This document shows, piece by piece, positions 35,108 through 43,295 of a stretch of DNA of 64,000 bases. This stretch comes from Marivirga lumbricoides (lineage in GTDB: Bacteria > Bacteroidota > Bacteroidia > Cytophagales > Cyclobacteriaceae): contig NZ_BMEC01000003.1 in assembly GCF_014636295.1 (NCBI RefSeq), forward strand, positions 62,001 through 126,000, in the 5' to 3' direction. The notes under the pieces are model-generated. The model made no database searches. It was not told where the DNA came from and worked only from the letters and a program-made list of their open reading frames with translations. The position numbers were made by a program, and so were the translations under genes. The first letter of the stretch is position 1. Every line of letters begins with the position of its first letter.

Positions 35108-36439
35108 TTATAATTGATCAACTATCTCCTGTAGATTTAAAGATTCCCAGTTTTTCAAAATATCTTTTCTTTTCATCACTTCATCCATTATGGCTTGTTG
35201 TTTCTTTCCTGCCTCTAAAGCTTCTGAATACCTTAAATCGCTAAAAGTAACCATCGTGTAAAGAGGGATCCACTGTTTCGGAAATTGATCGTGCAAGCGA
35301 GCTTCAATTTTTTTCTGTATTAAAAATTTTTCGTCTGCCACTAAATCCCGCATCTCAACAAAATTATCTAAAGCTAAATCAGCAATGGCGTCTGCATCAT
35401 CTTTTCTGAGCAGTTGATACTCTGTAAGTGTAGCGTCCCAATTGTCATTATGTTTATCTAAAAGTTGGTTCAACACGTGGCAGTCCTCAAAGCCGGCATT
35501 CATTCCTTGCCCATAGAAAGGAACGATGGCATGGGCAGCATCGCCAATTAAAACAAAATTATTTTTCACCCATGGAAAGCATTTTATGGTAACCAGAGCT
35601 GAAGTGGGATTTTTAAAATACTCTTCTTCAATATTTCTGATGTGTTCCAGGCTGTCAGGAAAAGTCTTTTGAAAGAATTGCTTTACATCCTTCGGTGTTT
35701 TTAGGCTCTCAAAGGACGGGTCTCCATCGAAGGGAAAAAATAATGTACAGGTAAAACTTCTATCTACATTAGGAAGTGCAATCAGCATATATTTCCCTCT
35801 GGGCCAAATGTGCAGCGCATTGGGGGCAATAGCAAAGTCTCCCGCCTCAGTAGGTGGAATGGTCAGCTCCTTGTAACCATGAGGTATATAGTATTGCTGA
35901 TAGTTGTAACGAGGGATTTTAACCATTTCCTGTCTTACCTGCGAAAATGCACCGTCTGAACCAATCACTAAATCAAATTGATAAGTTACATTTTCCTTTG
36001 GAGACGTAAAGCTCACTTCAGTTTTATTCAGGTCTACATGATGGCAGGTATGTTCAAAATGAATTTCCACTCCGGCTTCCTCCGCTTTGTTGATGAGGAT
36101 TTCATTTAATCTCCCTCGTGAAACTGAATTAATAAACTGGCCTTCTTTTCCATAAGGTTGAAAGGTTAGTTCGCCTTCCAGGCTGTGCATCATCCGTCCT
36201 TCCATAGGTAGTAAAATGTCTTTTACTGATTCAAAGGCACCTATATCTTGCATAGCTTTAATCCCTCTTCTGCTAAGCGCTAAATTAATAGACCGTCCAG
36301 AGTCAGTTCCTGCTTTTCTGATATCAGGGCGTTTTTCAAAGAGGCTTACCCTGTATCCCCTTTTTCTGAGATAGATGCTATTAAGGGCTCCTACTAAACC
36401 GCCACCCAATACACCGATATGTTCTACTTTTCTGCTCAA
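35108..36439 (-). CDS. kmo: Kynurenine 3-monooxygenase
   Basis: A 443-residue FAD-dependent hydroxylase making 3-hydroxykynurenine from kynurenine with NADPH and O2. The N-terminal FAD fold is 'GVLGGGLVGALNSIYLRKRG', then 'SGRSINLALSRRG', the internal 'VIGSDGAFSQVR', and the second FAD motif 'VLIGDAAHAIVPFYGQGMN' near residue 298, the wording characteristic of KMO. It is the last gene of the minus-strand kynurenine operon (4 bases after kynU). The usual C-terminal membrane anchor of the eukaryotic enzyme is absent, as in bacteria. Confidence 0.96.
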   Translation of the reverse strand: MSRKVEHIGVLGGGLVGALNSIYLRKRGYRVSLFEKRPDIRKAGTDSGRSINLALSRRGIKAMQDIGAFESVKDILLPMEGRMMHSLEGELTFQPYGKEGQFINSVSRGRLNEILINKAEEAGVEIHFEHTCHHVDLNKTEVSFTSPKENVTYQFDLVIGSDGAFSQVRQEMVKIPRYNYQQYYIPHGYKELTIPPTEAGDFAIAPNALHIWPRGKYMLIALPNVDRSFTCTLFFPFDGDPSFESLKTPKDVKQFFQKTFPDSLEHIRNIEEEYFKNPTSALVTIKCFPWVKNNFVLIGDAAHAIVPFYGQGMNAGFEDCHVLNQLLDKHNDNWDATLTEYQLLRKDDADAIADLALDNFVEMRDLVADEKFLIQKKIEARLHDQFPKQWIPLYTMVTFSDLRYSEALEAGKKQQAIMDEVMKRKDILKNWESLNLQEIVDQL

Positions 36440-36443
36440 AATT

Positions 36444-37757
36444 TTATTGTTTAAGCGCTGCTAAAGATTCTTTCAGAATCTGAGCGAACTGATATTGCTC
36501 TTCAAAAGTGTTATAAAGTGGTACTGGAGCTAATCTGATAACGTCAGGTTCTCTCCAATCTGCTAAAACACCTCTCTTCATCAGCTTATCAAATAAGGAT
36601 TTGCCATACTTTAGAGTGAAAAGAGAAAGCTGGCAACCTCTCTCTTCCGGATTTTCCGGAGTAATAATTTCAAAGATTTTTTCTTCTTTATTAATTTCTT
36701 TGATCAGGTACTCTAAATAGCCGGTAAGTAAAATACTTTTACTGCGCAATGCTTCCATTCCTACCTCAGAAAATATCTCCAGAGAAGATAAATGTGCAGC
36801 TCCTGCAATAATATTCATATTACTTAATTGCCATCCATCAGCCCCTTCCATAGGAATAAAGCCTTTTTTCATTTTAAAGCGTTCATCTTGTTTATGTCCC
36901 CACCAGCCGGCTAATCGCGGAATTTCCGGACTGTTGCCAAAACGTTCGTGAACATAAATTCCGGATACATTTCCAGGACCTGAGTTAAGGTATTTGTAGG
37001 TACACCAGGTGGCAAAGTCAACATCCCAATCGTGTAGCTTCAAGTGCATGTTTCCTGCTGCATGGGCTAAATCAAAACCGGCATAAGCACCAGCCTTGTG
37101 TGCAGCCTCCGTGATTTCCTTCAAATTGAAAAATTGGCCTGTATAGTACTGTATGCCTCCCATAAGTACCAGGGCTAATTCTTCACTATGTTTTTCTATA
37201 GTGTTTATAATATCCTCATTCCTTAAGGTATTTTCACCTTCTCTTGGTGCTATTTCAACTAAAGCTTCAACCGGATCAAATAATTTATTGCCCCCATGGA
37301 AAGCGTGCCAGTTAAGTTGAGATTCAAATACATACTGATCGGAAGGGAAAGCACCTGCTTCTACAATGATTTTAAATTTTTTGGCAGTAGGCCTGTAAAA
37401 GGAAACCATTAGCAAATGTAAATTTACTGTCAGGTTATTCATTGAAACCACTTCCTCTTCTTTGGCGCCCATAATACCAGCCAGTGCTTTCTTGCTGTAC
37501 TTATGGAAATTATACCAGATGTTTTCTTTTTGTTGATTGAAATGACCTTCCACACCAAAGAGCTCCCAGTCTTTCAATTCTTTTTCTATAAAAGAACGTG
37601 TTCTTTTAGGTTGCAAACCTAATGAGTTACCTGTGTAGTAAATCACTTGCTTTCCGTCAATTACCGGAATGTGAAACTCTTGTCTATATTTTTTTAAAGG
37701 ATCTTCCTGATCCATTTTTTTGGCAAATGCCAATGTGTTCTCGTATGATTGACTCAT
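36444..37757 (-). CDS. kynU: Kynureninase
   Basis: A 437-residue PLP enzyme that cleaves 3-hydroxykynurenine to 3-hydroxyanthranilate and alanine. The PLP lysine is Lys255 in 'FATWCTYKYLNSGPG', the cofactor Asp is in 'AGFDLAHAAGN', and 'YYTGNSLGLQP' at 40-50 is the family start motif. The length and the 'GWWGHKQDERFKMKKGF' segment match bacterial and animal kynureninases. It lies between kmo (4 bases) and the ogt-like gene (79 bases), in the same operon. Confidence 0.97.
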   Translation of the reverse strand: MSQSYENTLAFAKKMDQEDPLKKYRQEFHIPVIDGKQVIYYTGNSLGLQPKRTRSFIEKELKDWELFGVEGHFNQQKENIWYNFHKYSKKALAGIMGAKEEEVVSMNNLTVNLHLLMVSFYRPTAKKFKIIVEAGAFPSDQYVFESQLNWHAFHGGNKLFDPVEALVEIAPREGENTLRNEDIINTIEKHSEELALVLMGGIQYYTGQFFNLKEITEAAHKAGAYAGFDLAHAAGNMHLKLHDWDVDFATWCTYKYLNSGPGNVSGIYVHERFGNSPEIPRLAGWWGHKQDERFKMKKGFIPMEGADGWQLSNMNIIAGAAHLSSLEIFSEVGMEALRSKSILLTGYLEYLIKEINKEEKIFEIITPENPEERGCQLSLFTLKYGKSLFDKLMKRGVLADWREPDVIRLAPVPLYNTFEEQYQFAQILKESLAALKQ

Positions 37758-37836
37758 TCAGTTCTTATAAAATTTAATTCTCTAACAGCTTGTGCAGCTG
37801 TCATGTTATCAACTAATCCACTTTGTTCTGCTTCAA

Positions 37837-38322
37837 TTATTTTGCAAATAGATTCAGTTGCTTTTGATGCTCAGTTTCTATTAAAATCTTTTTTCTCTGT
37901 AAACCTCCCAGGTAACCAGTTAACTGGCCTTGTGCACCTACCACTCTATGGCACGGTATAATAATAGGTAAGGGGTTTTTGCCTATTGCATTTGCAACAG
38001 CTCTAATTTTCTTAATATCTCCTAATTGTGCAGCAAATTTACCATAGCTGATGGTTTTTCCACAAGCTATTTCATTTAATTTCTCCCACACCTGAATCTG
38101 AAATTCAGTGCCTTGAAGTAGGTAAGGTACGGTAAATTTTTTTCTCAGACCGTTAAAATACTCCTGCAATTGTTGTTCTAATTGCATTATCACTTCTGGT
38201 TTTATACCTGAAGTCTCCTGCTTTTCATCCACAAATGAAATAGCAATTAACTTATTTTTTAAGACTTCAACTTTTAAAAAGCCGAGAGGAGTTTGTAAAT
38301 AATAGTAGCTATTGTGCGACAT
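37837..38322 (-). CDS. ogt: Methylated-DNA--protein-cysteine methyltransferase
   Basis: A 161-residue DNA repair protein that removes O6-methylguanine damage by a single-use transfer to Cys124, in the signature '[20 protein letters not shown]'. The helix-turn-helix '[11 protein letters not shown]' with the finger residue Arg in 'KKIRAVANA' is also present. Its start overlaps the upstream decarboxylase gene by 14 bases, so it is transcribed with the kynurenine genes although it has no known part in that pathway. No Ada-type domain is attached. Confidence 0.94.
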   Translation of the reverse strand: MSHNSYYYLQTPLGFLKVEVLKNKLIAISFVDEKQETSGIKPEVIMQLEQQLQEYFNGLRKKFTVPYLLQGTEFQIQVWEKLNEIACGKTISYGKFAAQLGDIKKIRAVANAIGKNPLPIIIPCHRVVGAQGQLTGYLGGLQRKKILIETEHQKQLNLFAK

Positions 38323-39367
38323 GTTTTTCCTGATGAATCCCTAACCAATTGAGGGCATTTTGGCCTAATAATTTATTTTTCAGCGTATTGCTTATATTGC
38401 TTTCTTCAATAAGTTTACCGGGCTCTAGTTCTCCTAATGGAAAAGGGTAGTCTGTTCCGAGAGCAATCATGTCTTCCCCCATTGTTTTAATCAGATATTT
38501 CAGGCTGTTTGTGTCATGAACTAGGGAGTCCACAAAGAATTTCCCTAAATAATTTCTTGGGTGAATGGGATTGTCGATAGCACATAAATCCGGCCTTACC
38601 TCAAATCCGTGACCAATTCTACCAATAGTAGAAGGGAATGAACCTCCACCGTGCGCAAAAGCGACTTTCAATTGAGGGAGGCGCTCAAATACTCCTCCAA
38701 ATATCATGGAGCAAATGGCTCTGCTGGTTTCTGCCGGCATTCCTACCAGCCAGGGAAGCCAGTATTTTTTCATTTCATCTTTACCCATCATATCCCACGG
38801 ATGGATAAATACAGAGGCCCCCAGATCTTCAGCTGCCTGGAATACAGCAAAAACTTCCGGGGCTTCCAGGTTCCATTCATTAATGTGCGTGCCAATTTGG
38901 ATGCCTGCCAGGCCCAATTCCTTCACACACCTTTCTAATTCCTTAATGGCTAATTCAGGAGATTGCATAGGAAGTGTGCCCAATCCAATAAACCTGTCGG
39001 GGTAGCGGTTTACTACCGATGCAATGTGATCGTTCAAAATCATGGAAAGATCGTATGCATGATGTGCTTTTGCCCAATAGCTAAACATAACCGGTACGGT
39101 AGACAGCACCTGCACATCCACATGATGATGGTTGCAGCTTTTGATTCTTACTTCAGGATCCCAGCAATTATCCTCTACTTCGCGGAAAAATTTATCGTCC
39201 ATCATCATTCTTGCGCAGCACGGTTTGTGGTGCTCCAACCTGATGAATCCTCCATAACCATAACGTTCCTTTAAGTCAGGCCATGTTTTGGGTAAAATAT
39301 GGGTATGGATATCAACTTTTAAAGGTCTTTTATATGCTATGTCGCTTATTTTTTCCATTTCAGACAA
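38309..39367 (-). CDS. 2-Amino-3-carboxymuconate-6-semialdehyde decarboxylase
   Basis: A 352-residue amidohydrolase-superfamily decarboxylase (ACMSD) that turns ACMS into 2-aminomuconate-6-semialdehyde. This step decides between full breakdown and quinolinate/NAD formation. Metal ligands are His21 and His23 in 'VDIHTHILP', a later His in '[11 protein letters not shown]' and the Asp in '[12 protein letters not shown]'. '[20 protein letters not shown]' is typical of ACMSD. It overlaps the 3-hydroxyanthranilate dioxygenase gene by 8 bases and the ogt gene by 14, so translation is coupled. Confidence 0.95.
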   Translation of the reverse strand: MSEMEKISDIAYKRPLKVDIHTHILPKTWPDLKERYGYGGFIRLEHHKPCCARMMMDDKFFREVEDNCWDPEVRIKSCNHHHVDVQVLSTVPVMFSYWAKAHHAYDLSMILNDHIASVVNRYPDRFIGLGTLPMQSPELAIKELERCVKELGLAGIQIGTHINEWNLEAPEVFAVFQAAEDLGASVFIHPWDMMGKDEMKKYWLPWLVGMPAETSRAICSMIFGGVFERLPQLKVAFAHGGGSFPSTIGRIGHGFEVRPDLCAIDNPIHPRNYLGKFFVDSLVHDTNSLKYLIKTMGEDMIALGTDYPFPLGELEPGKLIEESNISNTLKNKLLGQNALNWLGIHQEKHVAQ

Positions 39368-39890
39368 ATCTTGGATCTGTTTCCATTACATGCCCGCAAT
39401 TATTACAGGTTCTTAATGCTTTAGAACCATAAAAATCCTTAAAACGAGGAAGAAAATCCTTTTCAATGTCATGCAGGGGGAAAAAAGTTTCATGTAGTTT
39501 ATTGTTGCAATTATCGCAAAACCACATTAACCCATCCTGCATTGGAGTATCTTTCCTTTTTCTTTCCACCACCAAGCCGATAGAACCTTCTTTACGAATT
39601 GGGCTGTGAGGCGTTCTGGCCGGGCATAAAAACATATCTCCTGGTTTTAAATCCATAGAAACAGCTTTTCCCTCATCTTGAACTTTTACCGTTATTTCAC
39701 CCTCCAATTGGTAAAATAACTCCTCCGTTTCATTGTAATGGTAATCTTTACGTGCATTGGGGCCGGCTACTACCATCACTATATAATCATCCGCTTCAGT
39801 ATATAAATTTTTATTTCCAACTGGTGGTTTTAATAGCTCACGGTTTTCCTCAACCCACTTAATTAAATTGAAAGGTTTATTAATTGCCAT
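39360..39890 (-). CDS. 3-Hydroxyanthranilate 3,4-dioxygenase
   Basis: A 176-residue cupin dioxygenase (HAO, NbaC/KynC type) that opens the ring of 3-hydroxyanthranilate to ACMS. The iron ligands His51, Glu57 and His95 fall at the same numbers as in the Cupriavidus metallidurans enzyme, and the C-terminal rubredoxin-like iron site has Cys125, Cys128, Cys162 and Cys165 ('CDNC' and 'CNNC'). It is the first gene of the kynurenine operon, so the promoter should lie in 39891-40092, shared with the divergent SDR operon. Residue numbers of the reference enzyme are from memory. Confidence 0.97.
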   Translation of the reverse strand: MAINKPFNLIKWVEENRELLKPPVGNKNLYTEADDYIVMVVAGPNARKDYHYNETEELFYQLEGEITVKVQDEGKAVSMDLKPGDMFLCPARTPHSPIRKEGSIGLVVERKRKDTPMQDGLMWFCDNCNNKLHETFFPLHDIEKDFLPRFKDFYGSKALRTCNNCGHVMETDPRFV

Positions 39891-40092
39891 AAAGTCAAAT
39901 ATTTAATATATTTTTCAGGAAGTAAAATCAGCTCACGCTTTGTTAATCCTTTAAATTTAATGAAATTAAGACTGAGAATAAAGTCTCAAGGATAATTATA
40001 GGGTAAAAAATTCCATTATTCTTATAGCGACATATACGCAAAATCGTATCTTAAAAAGATCTGAAAATAGATAAAATTTACAAATTGAAATC

Positions 40093-40878
40093 ATGGATTT
40101 AAAACTTAAGGGCAAACGGGCATTAGTTTGTGGAAGTACTGCCGGCATAGGAAAAGCTATTGCTATAGGATTAAGCAGAGAAGGTGCGGCTGTTACTTTA
40201 ATGGCCAGAGATCAGGAAAAGCTTGCAGGTGTTTTAAGTATGTTAGCCACTGATGAGGGGCAGGAACATCATCTTTTAGTGGCAGACTTTAGCAACCCTC
40301 AATTGGTTAAAAGTGAAATTAATAATTATGTAGGGCAAAATGCAATTGACATACTTATTAACAATACAGGAGGGCCAAGGCCCGGGGCTATTTCCGATGC
40401 CCATGTCAATGATTTTTTGCAGGCCTTTCAGCAGCATTTAATATGTAATCAATATTTGGTGCAAGCAGTTTTGCCAGGAATGAAAGCAGCTAATTCAGGA
40501 AGGATTATCAACATCATTTCTACCTCAGTAAAGCAGCCAATACCTAATTTGGGTGTTTCCAATACCATTAGAGGTGCTGTGGCGAGTTGGTCTAAAACGC
40601 TATCTAAAGAGTTAGGTGGTTTTGGCATAACGGTTAATAATGTTTTACCTGGCTATACATTAACAGGGCGCTTGGAATCCCTCATTCAGAAAAAAAGTAA
40701 AGATTCAGGCAAATCCATGGAAGAAGTTACAACAGAAATGCATGCGCAAATTCCTGCAGGGCGCTTTGCCGAACCTCATGAAACGGCTGATGCTGTTTTA
40801 TTCCTGGCTTCCGAAAGAGCGGCCTATATAACAGGTGTCAATTTACCGGTTGATGGAGGTAGATTAGATTGTATGTAA
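40093..40878 (+). CDS. SDR family oxidoreductase with a non-canonical active site
   Basis: A 261-residue short-chain dehydrogenase-like protein. The Rossmann motif 'CGSTAGIGKAIA' and 'NNTGGPRPG' (in place of NNAG) are clear, and Ser143 stands in 'IISTSV'. The usual YxxxK is missing: the region reads 'GVSNTIRGAV' (155-163), as in an SDR subgroup carrying SN..R there. It runs directly into the aldehyde dehydrogenase gene (stop and start adjoin) and diverges from the kynurenine operon, so it probably acts on an intermediate near 2-aminomuconate. Its reaction is unknown. Confidence 0.87.
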   Translation: MDLKLKGKRALVCGSTAGIGKAIAIGLSREGAAVTLMARDQEKLAGVLSMLATDEGQEHHLLVADFSNPQLVKSEINNYVGQNAIDILINNTGGPRPGAISDAHVNDFLQAFQQHLICNQYLVQAVLPGMKAANSGRIINIISTSVKQPIPNLGVSNTIRGAVASWSKTLSKELGGFGITVNNVLPGYTLTGRLESLIQKKSKDSGKSMEEVTTEMHAQIPAGRFAEPHETADAVLFLASERAAYITGVNLPVDGGRLDCM

Positions 40879-42318
40879 ATGGAGAAAATAAGTAATTATA
40901 TTGGGGGAGAACTTCACGCTCCTTCGTCCGGAAAGTATAACGAAAGTATAAATCCTGCTACGGCTGAAGTTTTTTCATTAGTACCCGAGTGTGAAGCTGT
41001 TGATTTAGATAAGGCTATTCAATCTGCTCAATCAGCTTTTCCTTTATGGAGCCGTAGCTCTGCTATGGAGAGAGCAACAGTTTTAACTAAAATAGCAGAT
41101 TTGATAGAAGCCAATGCTGAAGAATTAGCTCTGGCAGAAACTACTGACACAGGCAAGCCTTTGCGGTTGGCTCGCACAATAGATATTCCCAGGGCAAGTG
41201 CTAATATGCGTTTCTTCGCTCAGGCAATCACTCAGTTCAGTTCTGAGTCACATGCTACACCTGATGCAATTAACTACACCTTAAAACAACCACTGGGAAT
41301 TGTTGCTTGTATCTCTCCATGGAATTTACCTCTATATTTATTTACCTGGAAAATAGCCCCCGCATTGGCAACTGGCAATTGTGTAATAGCCAAGCCTTCT
41401 GAAGTAACTCCTTATACAGCTTATCTTTTTAGTAAATTATGCATAGAGGCAGGTCTTCCGACAGGTGTGCTTTCAATTTTACATGGGTCAGGAGCAGGAA
41501 TTGGAAATGCACTCATTGAGAATAAACATATAAAAGCAGTTTCATTTACAGGCGGAACAGCCACGGGTAAAAAAATTGCAGCAACTTCAGCACCTATGTT
41601 GCGGAAAGTTTCACTTGAGTTGGGGGGTAAAAATCCGGCATTGGTTTTTGCTGATTGTGATTTAGAATTCACTGTGCAGGAGCTGGTAAAAGCTAGCTTT
41701 ACCAACCAGGGAGAGATTTGCTTATGCGCTTCCAGAATTCTTGTGGAAAAATCTATTTATGAGGATTTTAAAAAAAGATTTGTAGAAAAGGTAGCGCAAT
41801 TAAGAGTTGGAGACCCTTTAGAGGAAGAGAATAATTTAGGTGCTATTGTATCTCTTAATCACCTTGAAAAAATCAAATCTTATATCAATTTAGCCAAAGA
41901 GGAAGGAGGGAAGCTTTTATATGGAAAAGAAGTAGAAGCTTATAATAATCGTTGCAAAAACGGATACTTTTTAGGCCCCCATATTTTTGAGAAGCTTGGG
42001 CCCAACTGCCGAGTGAATCAGGAGGAAATATTTGGTCCGGTAGTCACCTTAGCATCTTTTGCAGAGGAGAATGAAGCGCTTTCAATGGCTAATAACTCAA
42101 ACTACGGATTGGCAGGTACTATTTGGACCAGTAACCTGAATAGAGCCCACCGGGTTAGTGAGCAATTACAAACGGGCATTGTTTGGGTTAACTGCTGGAT
42201 GAACCGCGATTTACGCACTCCTTTTGGAGGAATGAAAGAAAGTGGACTTGGTAGGGAAGGAGGTCTACAGGCCTTGAATTTCTTTACAGAGAGTAAAAAT
42301 GTTTGTGTTAAATACTAG
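40879..42318 (+). CDS. Aldehyde dehydrogenase, probably 2-aminomuconate-6-semialdehyde dehydrogenase
   Basis: A 479-residue NAD-dependent aldehyde dehydrogenase. Seen: 'ACISPWNLPLY', 'FTGGTATGKKIA', the general-base Glu in 'LELGGKNPA' and the nucleophile Cys in 'FTNQGEICLC' (near 281). The wording is close to the AMSDH/HMSD (ALDH8-type) group, which oxidises 2-aminomuconate semialdehyde, the ACMSD product made by the divergent operon. That genomic fit is the main ground for the specific assignment; a broader semialdehyde activity is possible. It shares a transcript with the SDR gene and ends at the terminator at 42354. Confidence 0.88.
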   Translation: MEKISNYIGGELHAPSSGKYNESINPATAEVFSLVPECEAVDLDKAIQSAQSAFPLWSRSSAMERATVLTKIADLIEANAEELALAETTDTGKPLRLARTIDIPRASANMRFFAQAITQFSSESHATPDAINYTLKQPLGIVACISPWNLPLYLFTWKIAPALATGNCVIAKPSEVTPYTAYLFSKLCIEAGLPTGVLSILHGSGAGIGNALIENKHIKAVSFTGGTATGKKIAATSAPMLRKVSLELGGKNPALVFADCDLEFTVQELVKASFTNQGEICLCASRILVEKSIYEDFKKRFVEKVAQLRVGDPLEEENNLGAIVSLNHLEKIKSYINLAKEEGGKLLYGKEVEAYNNRCKNGYFLGPHIFEKLGPNCRVNQEEIFGPVVTLASFAEENEALSMANNSNYGLAGTIWTSNLNRAHRVSEQLQTGIVWVNCWMNRDLRTPFGGMKESGLGREGGLQALNFFTESKNVCVKY

Positions 42319-42353
42319 TAAATATTTAAGAAGTAAAGAATTTAACTTTTTTG

Positions 42354-42394
42354 AAAGGATGTGAGGATTACAGTTTAACCTCACATCCTTTTTT
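42354..42394 (+). terminator. Rho-independent terminator of the SDR-ALDH operon, inside the convergent thrB end
   Basis: A perfect 13-bp stem (42354-42366 with 42379-42391) with a 12-base loop and a T-run ending at 42394 on the plus strand. The loop contains the thrB stop codon (42368-42370, minus strand), so one arm is thrB coding sequence. Confidence 0.88.
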
Positions 42395-43294
42395 ATTAAT
42401 AGCAGAGCAATATACTTTATTGTCAATTTCCAGCTGATTATAAAAATCTGAAAGTAATTTGGCAATTTCTTTTGCTTTCGCTTTTCCATCCGTAAAAGCA
42501 AAAATAGAAGGTCCTGATCCTGAAATGCTACAACCAATAGCTCCATTTTCAAGCACCATTTTTTTTGCCTGATGGTAGCCAGGAATAAGAAAAGAGCGGA
42601 TGGGCTCAGCAATTAAATCATTCATGCTGGCTCCAATTAATTTAAAATCATTGCCCATTAAGCCGGCAACCAGTCCTGCTATATTTCCTCCTTGCTGAAT
42701 AACGGCATCAAGCCCTAATTCTTTTTTAAGCACTTTTTTTGAATCAGAAGTCTTTACTTCAATTTGAGGATGTACCACTGCTATATACAAGTTTTCAGGG
42801 AATGGAATATTGAAAATTTGCAAAGGTTTGTAGCCTTTAATAATAGTAAAACCTCCTAAAAGAGAAGCCGCTACATTGTCTGCATGCGCTTTTCCTGAAG
42901 TGGCTTTTTCTCCTAACATAGCAAATTGAATAAGTTCAGTTGAAGAAAAGGGCTTTCCTAGCAGTTCATTCAGGGCGAAGGCAGCCCCTGCAGCACTGGA
43001 GCCACTACTCCCCAGTCCGCTACCAGGCATTACATTTTTGCTGATTCGGATATTCAGTCCTTTTTTGATGTTTTGTTTCTTGAGCATTTCCTGTGCTACT
43101 ATTCCGGCAATGTTTTTGGAAGCTGCTACCGGAATTTCAGGAAATCCATCTAATGGATCAATTTGAATTTGGTCGTCATCTCTCCAACTCATTTCAATAG
43201 TATCGCCAATATGCTCTAAAGCGAGCCCGAAAATATCATATCCCGGGCCCACATTTGCAATAGTGGCTGGAGCGAAAATTTTAATTTTGTCCAT
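42368..43294 (-). CDS. thrB: Homoserine kinase
   Basis: A 308-residue GHMP kinase that phosphorylates homoserine on the way to threonine. The opening 'KIFAPATIANVGPGYDIFG', the ATP loop 'PGSGLGSSGSSAAGA' near 88-102 and the C-terminal 'GCSISGSGPSIFAF' are the three GHMP motifs. It lies 1 base after thrA and is translated from the same mRNA, under the thr leader. No threonine synthase gene follows in the window, because the next gene downstream is convergent, so thrC must be elsewhere. Confidence 0.96.
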   Translation of the reverse strand: MDKIKIFAPATIANVGPGYDIFGLALEHIGDTIEMSWRDDDQIQIDPLDGFPEIPVAASKNIAGIVAQEMLKKQNIKKGLNIRISKNVMPGSGLGSSGSSAAGAAFALNELLGKPFSSTELIQFAMLGEKATSGKAHADNVAASLLGGFTIIKGYKPLQIFNIPFPENLYIAVVHPQIEVKTSDSKKVLKKELGLDAVIQQGGNIAGLVAGLMGNDFKLIGASMNDLIAEPIRSFLIPGYHQAKKMVLENGAIGCSISGSGPSIFAFTDGKAKAKEIAKLLSDFYNQLEIDNKVYCSAINKKGCEVKL

Positions 43295-43295
43295 T

